From: Ectothiorhodospira shaposhnikovii
Lineage (GTDB): Bacteria > Pseudomonadota > Gammaproteobacteria > Ectothiorhodospirales > Ectothiorhodospiraceae
Direction: 5' to 3'
DNA: 64,000 nt
Assembly (NCBI RefSeq): GCF_022227765.1
Contig: NZ_JAJMLZ010000008.1
Location: 1 to 64,000, forward strand
Under the pieces are notes generated by a model. That model saw only the letters and a program-made list of their open reading frames with translations. It did no database searches and was not told the origin of the DNA. Shown in pieces: positions 51,351 to 59,094 of the stretch. A program made the translations under genes and the position numbers. The number at the start of each line of letters is the position of its first letter. Position 1 is the first letter of the stretch.

Positions 51351-52952
51351 ATGCTCACCCGCCGCCGCTCACACCGTGACAGTCTGATCTGGGCCACTGC
51401 CCCGACGGTTCGTCGTCATGGCCGCGGCGCGGCATCCACCCAGCCCTCGCCGATCGCCCGGACGGAGCCGCCGTCCGAGGCGATGCCGGTGCGGGAAGCG
51501 CATCCCCGGCATGTGCATCGGGTTTCATCCCCGGCCGGGAACGGCCGGTCCCAGGCTCAGTTGCATCCCCTCACCGACAAGGCGGCCAACCACCGGCTCC
51601 AGGCCTACGAAACCGCGGTGAAGTCATCCTTCGACCGGATCCTGCCGCTGTTGCGGGAACTGGCCGGACTGCAGCGGGAAAAGGGCTTTGTCGGCAAGGC
51701 CCAGGCCCTGGCGGAACAGACCCTGGGATTCCGGCTGCCGGATCATCTGCTGGCGGATGCCTGGATCAAGGGACTGGATCTGCCCCGCCTCCACGCCGCC
51801 TGCCTGTTCGAGACCTACTGCCGCATGGCCGATGGTTTCTTTGCCCACGACCCGCTCAAGGGCCATGACACCCGGGCATTCAATACCTTCCTGCAAGGCT
51901 GTGGCTTTCACCTGATGGACGTCACGCCCTGTGCCGACGGTCGTCTGGCCCACGCCATCAGCTATGTGCTGCGCCTGCCCTTCGGCGCGGTCAGACGGCG
52001 CTCATCCGCCGGCGCCCTGTTCGACGTGGAGGACACGGTGAGCAAATGGGTGGAGGTGGAGCATGCCCGCTACCGGGCCGGCACGCCCAACACCGCCGAT
52101 GCCCCGACCCGATATCTGAAGACGGTGATCTACCACTTCAGCTCCCGTCATCCCGCCCACGAAGGCTGCGCCGCCCACGGCTCCGACGATACGGCGGCGG
52201 CCCGGGCCGGTCTGGAACGTTTGCAGGCCTTCCGCCAGGCGGTGGAAAACGGATTCTGCTGCGGCGCCTCCGTCGCCCTGCTGCTCATCGGCCTGGACAC
52301 GGATACCGATGCCCTGCGCATCCATGTCCCCGACGCCGGTGGGCACATGGACCTGCAATCGGGCCTGGATACCCGTGACATCTACCGTCAGACCCTGTCC
52401 ATGACGCCGGAGGCCGCCCGCGGCCACATTCTGGAGCAGGTTCGCCGACACGCCCCCGCCTCACCCGACGAAGGCATGGTGAAGCTGATCGCCCATCTGG
52501 TGGAACACAACCTGTCCCAACTGGACTACGTGGACCGCCGTCACGGCGGTGCCTACCCGGACCAGGGCCACGCGGAGCGCTTCATGGGCGTGGGCATCGG
52601 TTTCGAGGAGATCCAGTTGCGCAACCTCACCTTCTTCGCCTACCTGCACACGGTGGAGGAAGGTGCCGCCGACCTGGATGTGGGATGCCGCATCCTGGGG
52701 GGACTCAATCATCCCCACGGCCTGCCCATCCCGGTGGTGATCCGATTCGACTACCACGGCCAGGTGCCCGGCGCCCGGGAGCGGGCCATCGCCCGCTGCC
52801 TGCAGGTGGACCGAGCCATGACCGAACGCTACGCCCCCCTCGTCCGGGACGGCCTGCTGCACCGCCTGCTGGTGGTGCGGGACTGTGACACCCGCGGCGG
52901 TCTGGAGCGGGTGGCCGCGTCCACGGACCCAAGCGGACAAGGAGGACACTGA
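51351..52952 (+). CDS. csoSCA: Carboxysomal carbonic anhydrase
   Basis: The 533-residue protein has a disordered N-terminal stretch, a helical domain, then a beta-class-like catalytic domain with CADGR (C194, D196, R198), H262 in IYHFSSRHPAHEGCAAHG and C273 as zinc ligands, and a C-terminal pseudo-domain (GVGIGFEEIQLRNLTFF). It turns bicarbonate into CO2 inside the carboxysome, next to RuBisCO. Its stop overlaps the csoS4A start (TGATG). Length is close to that of CsoSCA in H. neapolitanus (about 514). Confidence 0.96.
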   Translation: MLTRRRSHRDSLIWATAPTVRRHGRGAASTQPSPIARTEPPSEAMPVREAHPRHVHRVSSPAGNGRSQAQLHPLTDKAANHRLQAYETAVKSSFDRILPLLRELAGLQREKGFVGKAQALAEQTLGFRLPDHLLADAWIKGLDLPRLHAACLFETYCRMADGFFAHDPLKGHDTRAFNTFLQGCGFHLMDVTPCADGRLAHAISYVLRLPFGAVRRRSSAGALFDVEDTVSKWVEVEHARYRAGTPNTADAPTRYLKTVIYHFSSRHPAHEGCAAHGSDDTAAARAGLERLQAFRQAVENGFCCGASVALLLIGLDTDTDALRIHVPDAGGHMDLQSGLDTRDIYRQTLSMTPEAARGHILEQVRRHAPASPDEGMVKLIAHLVEHNLSQLDYVDRRHGGAYPDQGHAERFMGVGIGFEEIQLRNLTFFAYLHTVEEGAADLDVGCRILGGLNHPHGLPIPVVIRFDYHGQVPGARERAIARCLQVDRAMTERYAPLVRDGLLHRLLVVRDCDTRGGLERVAASTDPSGQGGH

Positions 52953-53224
52953 TGAAGATCTGTCAGGTGGAACGCCCGCTGGTATCCACCAACCGGATAC
53001 CCGGCTTTGAACACAAGCACCTGCTGGTGGTGCGCGACGGCAGCTCCCGTCAGGTGGCGGTGGACTCCGTGGGCTGCATCCCCGGTGACTGGGTGATCTG
53101 CGTGGGCAGCTCGGCGGCCCGGGAGGCCGCCGGCAGCAAGGAGTTTCCCAGCGACCTGACCATCGTCGGCATCATCGACCGCTGGCCGCCGGAAAACGAA
53201 GCCGGCGGCGGGGAGTCGAGCTGA
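52952..53224 (+). CDS. csoS4A: Carboxysome vertex protein CsoS4A
   Basis: The 90-residue protein (MKICQVERPLVSTNRIPGFEHKHLLVV..., VDSVGCIPGDWVICVGSSAAREAAGSKEFPSDLTIVGIID) is a BMC-P pentamer of the CsoS4/CcmL family, which caps the twelve vertices of the shell. It overlaps csoSCA and csoS4B, showing coupled translation. Confidence 0.95.
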   Translation: MKICQVERPLVSTNRIPGFEHKHLLVVRDGSSRQVAVDSVGCIPGDWVICVGSSAAREAAGSKEFPSDLTIVGIIDRWPPENEAGGGESS

Positions 53225-53472
53225 TGGAAGTCCGGCAAGTGGTGGGGTCGGTGGTCTGTACACAGCGAATTCCGGGGCTGGCCCATGTGGATCTGCGTCT
53301 GGTGCGGGACCCCCAGGGCCGCCAGGCCGTGGCCACCGATCCGGTGGGTGCCCGCCCGGGTGACTGGGTGTTCCTGGTCAGTGGTTCCGCGGCCCGCTAT
53401 GCCATGGGCAACGCGGACATCCTCACCGACCTGACCGTGGGCGGGGTGATTGATCAGTGGGAACCGGCATGA
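53224..53472 (+). CDS. csoS4B: Carboxysome vertex protein CsoS4B
   Basis: The 82-residue protein ([27 protein letters not shown]..., [39 protein letters not shown]) is a second BMC-P pentamer. Alpha-carboxysome operons normally carry both A and B, as here. Confidence 0.95.
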   Translation: MEVRQVVGSVVCTQRIPGLAHVDLRLVRDPQGRQAVATDPVGARPGDWVFLVSGSAARYAMGNADILTDLTVGGVIDQWEPA

Positions 53473-53518
53473 CGGGGATTTTGACAACGATGATCCGAAA
53501 CAACACAGGAGAGACACC

Positions 53519-53824
53519 ATGAGTGGCGACAAATACGGCATTGCCCTGGGGATGATCGAGACCCGCGGCCTGGTCCCCGCCATCGAGGCGGCCGATGCCA
53601 TGACCAAGGCCGCCGAGGTGCGGCTGATCGGGCGGGAGTTCGTCGGCGGCGGCTATGTGACCGTGCTGGTGCGCGGCGAGACCGGCGCGGTGAACGCCGC
53701 CGTGCGGGCCGGCGCCGATGCCTGCGAGCGGGTCGGTGACGGCCTGGTGGCCGCCCATATCATCGCCCGCCCCCACCGGGAGGTGGAGCTCATCCTGCCC
53801 GTGGGCGGCCCCAGCACCGAATGA
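53519..53824 (+). CDS. csoS1: Carboxysome shell hexamer CsoS1 (first copy)
   Basis: The start at 53519 follows AGGAGAG. The 101-residue BMC-H protein ([53 protein letters not shown]) builds the facets of the shell. Residues 6-90 are the same in the following copy; only the first few and last 11 residues differ ([11 protein letters not shown] here). Confidence 0.96.
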   Translation: MSGDKYGIALGMIETRGLVPAIEAADAMTKAAEVRLIGREFVGGGYVTVLVRGETGAVNAAVRAGADACERVGDGLVAAHIIARPHREVELILPVGGPSTE

Positions 53825-53875
53825 CCCGGCAATCGGGATGAACACACATCAAAGTGAATGATCGGAGAGACGAAG

Positions 53876-54181
53876 ATGGCCAATGACAACTACGGTATCG
53901 CGCTTGGGATGATCGAGACCCGAGGCCTGGTGCCCGCCATCGAGGCGGCGGACGCCATGACCAAGGCCGCCGAGGTGCGGTTGATCGGACGGGAATTCGT
54001 GGGCGGCGGCTATGTGACCGTGCTGGTGCGCGGCGAGACCGGCGCGGTGAACGCCGCCGTGCGGGCCGGCGCCGATGCCTGCGAGCGGGTGGGTGACGGC
54101 CTGGTGGCCGCTCACATCATCGCCCGTCCCCACCGGGAAGTGGAGCCGATCCTGGGCAAGACCGGCGGTAGCGCCGCCTGA
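53876..54181 (+). CDS. csoS1: Carboxysome shell hexamer CsoS1 (second copy)
   Basis: A second 101-residue BMC-H protein, with start [10 protein letters not shown] and tail [11 protein letters not shown], otherwise the same as its neighbour over residues 6-90. The DNA of the two copies differs at a few third-codon positions, so gene conversion or a recent duplication is likely. H. neapolitanus has three such genes; here there are two, and no CsoS1D tandem protein is in the window. Confidence 0.96.
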   Translation: MANDNYGIALGMIETRGLVPAIEAADAMTKAAEVRLIGREFVGGGYVTVLVRGETGAVNAAVRAGADACERVGDGLVAAHIIARPHREVEPILGKTGGSAA

Positions 54182-54183
54182 CG

Positions 54184-54675
54184 ATGATGGGACGTCCGGT
54201 GTCATCCGGCCGCATTCATCCCCGCATCCCCGGCTATCTCGGTCGCGCCCTGAGCCTTGAGTTTTCGGCGGTCCAGCAGTACATGACCCAGGCCTCGCTG
54301 GTGGAGGCCTGGGGCCTGCCGGAAGCCGCGGCACGGTTGCGCCGGGAGATGGTGGAGGAAATGCACCACGCCGACCGTCTCACCCAGCGCATGCTCGCGC
54401 TGGGGTTCGCCCCCGCTGCCTCCCAGCTGCGTCCGGCCCGCGCGGGCGGTGACCTGGCAGCCCTGCTGCGGGAAGATCTGCGCCTGGAACGGGAGATCAT
54501 CGCGCTTTATCAGGATGCCGTGACGTGCTGCCGCCGTCTGGGTGACGCCGGCCACGAAGACTTCTTCGCCGCGCTGCTGGAAGAAGAGATCCATGGATTT
54601 CATGGACTGGAACAGTGGCTGGCGTCGCTGGCCCCGACACGGCATCATGATTTCGGAGATCGTGTCTATTTCTGA
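54184..54675 (+). CDS. Carboxysome-associated bacterioferritin-like protein
   Basis: The 163-residue helical protein has ferritin-like metal motifs: Glu in LSLEFSAVQQY, EEMHHADRL, LEREIIALYQ and LEEEIHGFHGLE (two ExxH pairs). Such a gene sits at the same place in the cso operons of Halothiobacillus and relatives. Its job there is not settled; iron handling or redox control of the carboxysome is the usual guess. ATG 54187 is an equally good start. Confidence 0.85.
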   Translation: MMGRPVSSGRIHPRIPGYLGRALSLEFSAVQQYMTQASLVEAWGLPEAAARLRREMVEEMHHADRLTQRMLALGFAPAASQLRPARAGGDLAALLREDLRLEREIIALYQDAVTCCRRLGDAGHEDFFAALLEEEIHGFHGLEQWLASLAPTRHHDFGDRVYF

Positions 54676-54688
54676 AGGAGAGCTGCCC

Positions 54689-54961
54689 ATGCATCCCGAC
54701 TGGACCCGCCGTGAACGCCCGTTGCGACTGGAGCGCCGTCTGGCTTTTCCGGACTACGAGGCCACACGCCGCTTTCTGGAACAGGCCGGGGCACTGTCGG
54801 AACAGGAAGGGGTGTACCCCGACATCAGTTTCGGACGCACCTATGTCAACATCACCCTGCATGCCGACGACAACGCCACCGAACTGAGCGACGAACAACG
54901 CCGTTTCGTCGACGCCCTGGATGCCTTCCAGCCCACGGACACCAACGAGGCGCACCCATGA
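54689..54961 (+). CDS. acRAF: Pterin-dehydratase-like RuBisCO assembly factor (acRAF)
   Basis: The start at 54689 follows GAAGGAG. The 90-residue protein (LERRLAFPDYEATRRFLEQAGALSEQEGVYPDISFGRTYVNITLHADD...) has the pterin-4a-carbinolamine dehydratase fold, but the catalytic His-His pair of true dehydratases is not seen (FGRTYVNITLHADD). In alpha-carboxysome operons this protein is a RuBisCO chaperone. It overlaps the next gene by 4 bases (ATGA). Confidence 0.88.
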   Translation: MHPDWTRRERPLRLERRLAFPDYEATRRFLEQAGALSEQEGVYPDISFGRTYVNITLHADDNATELSDEQRRFVDALDAFQPTDTNEAHP

Positions 54962-55215
54962 CCGAACCCAAGCACGAGCAATCACCGCCCACGGCTGGCG
55001 CAAAGCCCTCGGCCCCCGCCTCATCCGCCGATACGACCCGGGCCAATCCGGAAGTCACCCACACGCCCACGGCACAGGGTAGTCCGGCCACGGCCACGCC
55101 CCGGCGCCGTCGGAGCCCGGCCACGGCCGGCAAATCCGGCCCGTCCACCCGCAAGCCACAGCCCCGAACCGCCGACCCCGGATACCTTCCGGGCCGCCGG
55201 GTCTGGCCCGACTGA
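54958..55215 (+). CDS. Small disordered carboxysome-operon protein, possible McdB-like
   Basis: The 85-residue protein is made mainly of Pro, Ala, Ser, Thr, Arg and Lys, with no predicted fold, and ends GYLPGRRVWPD with its only Trp at position 83. McdB proteins, which position carboxysomes with the ParA-like McdA, are small, disordered and keep a Trp near the C terminus. The gene is coupled to acRAF (ATGA) and touches cbbR, where mcdAB genes are found in other operons; but no ParA gene is present. Residues 32-41 (EVTHTPTAQG) also resemble the start of a CsoS2 middle repeat (KVTHTTTARG). The McdB call is a hypothesis. Confidence 0.5.
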   Translation: MTEPKHEQSPPTAGAKPSAPASSADTTRANPEVTHTPTAQGSPATATPRRRRSPATAGKSGPSTRKPQPRTADPGYLPGRRVWPD

Positions 55216-55224
55216 GTGACCCTC

Positions 55225-56259
55225 ATGGACGAGCGACACGACACCGGCACGGAGGATGCGGGATCCCAGGATGAATCGCGCCAGCCGGACATGCCCAACC
55301 GGTTCATCCGCCACGCCAGCCTGCGGCAGTTGCAGATCCTGGAGGCCATCGTCCGGCTGGGCAGCTTCACCCGGGCCGCGGAAGAGCTGTTCCTGACCCA
55401 GCCCACCGTCTCCATGCAGATCAAGAAACTCTCCGAGACCGTGGGCGCGCCCCTGTTCATGCCGTCGGGACGCAACGTGGAACCCACCGAGGCAGGCCGG
55501 GAGGTCTATCAGGCCGTCAGGGGCATCCTGGACACCCTGGCGGACCTGGAAATACGTCTGGCGGATCTCAAGGGCCTCAAGCGGGGCCGGTTCCGCCTGG
55601 GCGTCATCACCACGGCCAAGTATTTCGCCCCGGAGATCCTTGGGGCCTTCTGCGAGACCTACCCCGGCATCGATGTCTCCCTCAAGGTCAGCAACCGTGA
55701 CCGCATCATCGAACGGATGCTCAACCATGAGGACGACCTGTACATCTTCGGCGAACCGGACTCCATCGGCCTGTCCGTGGAGGCCACCTATCTGGCGCCC
55801 AACCCCCTGATCATTGTCGCCCGTGCCGACCATCCCCTTGTCGGGGAAAAGAACATCCCGCTGGAGCGGATCATCCAGGAGCGCTTCATCCTGCGCGAGC
55901 CGGGCTCGGGCATCCGGGATGCGGTAACCCGTCTGTTCGGCAAGCACGGCCTCAAGCCCAACGTGCGCATGGAACTGGGCAGTAACGAGGCCATCAAGCA
56001 CGCCATCATCGCCGGCCTGGGAATCTCCACCCTGTCCCTGCACTCCCTGAACCTGGACGGCGGTGCCGGACGACTCACCATGCTGGATGTGGAAGGCTTC
56101 CCCATTCAGCGTGCCTGGTACCTGGTCCACCCCAAGGGACGGGACCTGTCACTGATCGCCCGGGCCTTCCTTGCCTTTGCCGTGGAACGGGAGGCCGAGA
56201 TTCAGGCCTCGCTGGATCGGACCGATGCGGCCTTGCGCCTTTCCAGTCCGTCCGCCTGA
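55225..56259 (+). CDS. cbbR: LysR-type regulator CbbR
   Basis: I start at ATG 55225; a GTG at 55216 is possible. The ~344-residue protein has the helix-turn-helix RQLQILEAIVRLGSFTRAAEELFLTQPTVSMQIKKLSETVG and a periplasmic-binding-like effector domain (GRFRLGVITTAKYFAPEILGAFCETYPGIDVSLKVSNRDRIIERML, EPGSGIRDAVTRLF). Close to CbbR of autotrophs, which senses Calvin-cycle metabolites and activates cbb genes. It is unusual in being the last co-directional gene of the operon, rather than divergent upstream of cbbL, so it would be in an autoregulatory loop. Confidence 0.9.
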   Translation: MDERHDTGTEDAGSQDESRQPDMPNRFIRHASLRQLQILEAIVRLGSFTRAAEELFLTQPTVSMQIKKLSETVGAPLFMPSGRNVEPTEAGREVYQAVRGILDTLADLEIRLADLKGLKRGRFRLGVITTAKYFAPEILGAFCETYPGIDVSLKVSNRDRIIERMLNHEDDLYIFGEPDSIGLSVEATYLAPNPLIIVARADHPLVGEKNIPLERIIQERFILREPGSGIRDAVTRLFGKHGLKPNVRMELGSNEAIKHAIIAGLGISTLSLHSLNLDGGAGRLTMLDVEGFPIQRAWYLVHPKGRDLSLIARAFLAFAVEREAEIQASLDRTDAALRLSSPSA

Positions 56260-56371
56260 GCCCCGACGCCGCCGGCGTGACACCGGCGGTCCCGACCGCT
56301 GTGTCCTTGGCTCAAGAGCCCTGCCATCGCTGGTGTTATCATGCATAAAATCAAGACCGGCGACCCAGAAC

Positions 56372-57427
56372 ATGCAGGTGCACACCTACCCCATCGAGGA
56401 ACGCATCCAGTGGCTGATCAACCTGTCCCGCAAGCATTCGGAACTGTTCTGTAGCCCGGCGGCCTCTCTCGCCCGGGATCGCTATCTGGCACGGCATTCC
56501 ACCCGCATCGCCGTGCTCAAATGCATGGACGGGCGCATTCACATCCCCCACGCCACCCGCACCCCGCTGGGCATCATCCGCCCTTTCCGCAACCTGGGCG
56601 GACGCTTTGATCTGGGCTGGCCCTTTCTGGGCAAGCTGATCGCAGAGATGGCGCAGGATGCGGCTTCCGCCGGGCATCGGGTGCTGCTGATGATCACCTA
56701 TCACCTATCCCGGGGCGATTGTTCGCGGGGCTGTGCCGGTTTCGGCTACGACACCGAGGCCGCCATCGCCCACACCCATCAGATTCGTGCTCAGGCAGAG
56801 GCCCTGTTCGGCCGTGACCGGCAGCAGGTGTACCCGCTGGTCTGCGGCTTCGAGACCGATAGCGATGCCCTGATCATCCACGGTGACCGGGACGAGGTGC
56901 TGGATATCAGCCGTCTGGAGACGGAGAATGCCGCGGATCTGGAAGGTCTTCTGATGCCGGTCTGTCCCGACATGCCGACGGAAGTGCGGCGGGATCTGTT
57001 GCCCCTGCTGGAGGGTAACCTGGCCCATGTACAGTCCCTGCGGGGCGTGCCCCGGGAGCTGGACATCCAGCATCGGGAATGGGCCATCTGCGTCGGCCGG
57101 GGGTTCGACTTCCTGCACGTACCCAACACGGCCCTGATCATCGGCCCCTACAGCCCGGATCTGTCCACCCCCGTGCACAAGGCCGCGGGGATCATCGAGG
57201 ACAACATGGCTGCGGGACGGATACCCGATGACGGCTTCATGCTGCTGACCTCGGCGCCCTATGAGGAGATCGGCCCGGACCGGGCGCGGGCCATGCTGGA
57301 ATCCCGCTTCCTCACGGATTTTGCCCGCGAGGTCATTCGCAAGGATTTCCCTGATCTGGCCCGCCGCATGGTGCCCCACACGGCGGTGGTGAACTGGCGT
57401 ACTCGCGGGCTGGAACTGCTGGATTAA
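56372..57427 (+). CDS. Stand-alone CsoSCA-like carbonic anhydrase homologue
   Basis: The 351-residue protein aligns by eye with the two C-terminal domains of CsoSCA. Catalytic signatures: CMDGR (C51, D53, R55) against CADGR; TYHLSRGDCSRGCAGFGYD (H111, C121) against IYHFSSRHPAHEGCAAHGSDD; then FETDSDALIIHG against LDTDTDALRIHV. The second domain also matches (LLEGNLAHVQ...ICVGRGFDFLHVPNTALII against LVEHNLSQLD...MGVGIGFEEIQLRNLTFF). The helical N-terminal and RuBisCO-binding parts are missing. No signal peptide. It follows cbbR by 112 bases and converges with the sigma-54 gene (4-base overlap). A cytosolic carbonic anhydrase or a bicarbonate sensor are possible. Confidence 0.75.
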   Translation: MQVHTYPIEERIQWLINLSRKHSELFCSPAASLARDRYLARHSTRIAVLKCMDGRIHIPHATRTPLGIIRPFRNLGGRFDLGWPFLGKLIAEMAQDAASAGHRVLLMITYHLSRGDCSRGCAGFGYDTEAAIAHTHQIRAQAEALFGRDRQQVYPLVCGFETDSDALIIHGDRDEVLDISRLETENAADLEGLLMPVCPDMPTEVRRDLLPLLEGNLAHVQSLRGVPRELDIQHREWAICVGRGFDFLHVPNTALIIGPYSPDLSTPVHKAAGIIEDNMAAGRIPDDGFMLLTSAPYEEIGPDRARAMLESRFLTDFAREVIRKDFPDLARRMVPHTAVVNWRTRGLELLD

Positions 57428-58794
57428 AGTCCGTGGACCTTGAGTTTCGCCCTGAGGGTATTGCGAGAGATGCCCAGTTCTTCCGAGATCCGGCTGCGAT
57501 TGCCCTCGAAGGCCTCCAGCAGACTGCGCAGGGTCAGGGCCTCGAATTCCTCCAGCAGGTGCCGCACCTGCCCCCCGGCCACCGCCCGCTTCACCAGTGA
57601 TTCCAATCCACCACCCGATCCGACCTCGTGACCGGCCGGGCACTCGCCCGCCGCCCCGACGACGAAGGGAAAGCCGGTGATGCCGCCGACACGGGTTCGC
57701 ACCGCGGCCTGATAGACGAGATTCTTCAATTCCCGCACATTCCCGGGCCAGTGATAACTCAGGGCAGCCGCCTCCGCCTCCTCGGAGACCTCGGTGATCT
57801 TGAGACCCAGACGCAGATTGGCCTCAGCCACGAAGGCACGTACCAGGGAACGGATGTCGTCGGGCCGCTCACGCAGGGGCGGGATGCTGATGGGGAACTG
57901 GGCCAGGCGATAATACAGGTCGCGCCGGAACCGTCCGGCCTCCACCTCGGCCAGCAGATTCCGGTTGGTGGCGGCAATGATGCGCACATCGGCGGAACGG
58001 GCGGATGCATCCCCCAAGCGGTGAAAATGCTTGTCTTCCAGAAAGCGCAGCAGCTTCGCCTGGAAGGTGGGCGACATGTCGCCGATCTCATCCAGCAGCA
58101 AGGTGCCTCCTTCCGCCGCCTCGATCTTGCCGATGCCGTCATTGACGGCGTTGGTATAGGCCCCGCGGGCATGGCCGAACAGTTCCGCTTCCAGCAGACC
58201 TTCGGGGATGGCGGTGCAGTTGATGGCCACGTAGGGACCGCCGGCCCGGGCGGAGTGACGGTGAATACAGTAAGCAGAGACCTCCTTCCCCACCCCGGTC
58301 TCGCCGGTAAGCAGGACGTTCAGGTCATTGGAGGCCGCCACCCCGAGTTGCTTGAAAACCTCCACCATCTTGGGAGAGGAGCCGAGGATCGAGGGACAGT
58401 CCTCCCGGATGACCTCGTCCACATGGGCGCTCAGGCTGCTGAGACGGGCCTGCTCCAGGGCGGCCATCAGCCGATCGGTATCCAGTGGCTCGGGCAGAAC
58501 ATCCAGCGCCCCCATCCGGGTGGCCTGCACCACCTGCTCCGGTAGCAGACGATCCCCCACCAGGATCACGGACCGGGTGTTGCCGCTGTCATGCAGGGCC
58601 TGCAGTACCGGCAGTCCCGGGGCCCGGGTACCGCTTTCCCGTACCAGCAGAACCTCCGCGGACTCACTCACGGGGCCGACGACCTCTTGCGTCGGTCGAT
58701 GCTCGCATGCCAGTCCCTGTGCCGTGAGAAGTCGTTCCACTGCCTTGCCTTGAGCACTGCAGTCCCAGCCGATCAGAATGACATTGCCGCTCAT
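57424..58794 (-). CDS. Sigma-54-dependent activator with degenerate receiver
   Basis: From ATG 58794 the 456-residue protein has an N-terminal receiver-like domain (1-115) in which no phospho-acceptor Asp sits at the end of the third strand (VLLVRESGTRAPG), a central AAA+ domain with LLTGETGVGKE (Walker A, 164-171), GAYTNA (211-216) in place of GAFTGA, GGTLLLDEIGD (Walker B), RFRRDLYYRL and HWPGNVREL, and a Fis-type helix-turn-helix at the end (GNRSRISEELGISRNTLRAKL). It would activate sigma-54 promoters without a classical phosphorelay. Targets are unknown; its neighbours suggest carbon fixation or the cytochrome conduit. Confidence 0.88.
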   Translation of the reverse strand: MSGNVILIGWDCSAQGKAVERLLTAQGLACEHRPTQEVVGPVSESAEVLLVRESGTRAPGLPVLQALHDSGNTRSVILVGDRLLPEQVVQATRMGALDVLPEPLDTDRLMAALEQARLSSLSAHVDEVIREDCPSILGSSPKMVEVFKQLGVAASNDLNVLLTGETGVGKEVSAYCIHRHSARAGGPYVAINCTAIPEGLLEAELFGHARGAYTNAVNDGIGKIEAAEGGTLLLDEIGDMSPTFQAKLLRFLEDKHFHRLGDASARSADVRIIAATNRNLLAEVEAGRFRRDLYYRLAQFPISIPPLRERPDDIRSLVRAFVAEANLRLGLKITEVSEEAEAAALSYHWPGNVRELKNLVYQAAVRTRVGGITGFPFVVGAAGECPAGHEVGSGGGLESLVKRAVAGGQVRHLLEEFEALTLRSLLEAFEGNRSRISEELGISRNTLRAKLKVHGL

Positions 58795-58882
58795 GGTGTC
58801 CACTCTTCTCTCCTCGCCCCAGGTCGCATGTCGGCCGTTTTTCTCAAGGCGCCGGGTACATGGCCCGGCACTCTTTCGGCCT

Positions 58883-58896
58883 TTGATTATTGTCAA
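58883..58896. promoter_or_regulatory. FNR/Anr-like box in the leader of the sigma-54 activator
   Basis: TTGAT-TATT-GTCAA matches the FNR consensus TTGAT-N4-ATCAA at 9 of 10 positions. It lies about 90 bases before the ATG and just downstream of the putative -10, so it may repress, or serve a second start. Confidence 0.5.
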
Positions 58897-58906
58897 ATGT
58901 GATGGA

Positions 58907-58935
58907 CATATAACCACAAATAAAATGACTGTCAA
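58907..58935 (-). promoter_or_regulatory. Sigma-70 promoter of the sigma-54 activator gene
   Basis: On the minus strand: TTGACA (58935-58930), 17-base spacer, TATATG (58912-58907). The -35 is perfect and the -10 fits at four of six positions. Confidence 0.6.
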
Positions 58936-59000
58936 GTTACAGGGTCTTTATGCCGGCCCGGGATGCCACCTCCAGCACCAGGAAATCCGTGGAAAAACGC

Positions 59001-59040
59001 CAAAAAAAACCCCTCCCTGGAAAAATCATTGGGAGGGGTC
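59001..59040 (-). terminator. Intrinsic terminator of the decaheme cytochrome gene
   Basis: On the minus strand CCCCTCCC (59038-59031) pairs with GGGAGGGG (59017-59010), followed by eight T (59009-59002). It lies about 55 bases after the cytochrome stop codon. Confidence 0.9.
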
Positions 59041-59094
59041 AAAAGGACGAACACCTGTCATGGCCGGGGGACTGAAAGCCCCCCGGTCATCCCA

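Noticed and set aside
56260-56371. Sigma-54 promoter before the CsoSCA-like gene (TGGC...TGC)
   Set aside because: The spacing between the GG and GC elements is wrong by two bases; the same search upstream of the cytochrome gene also failed.
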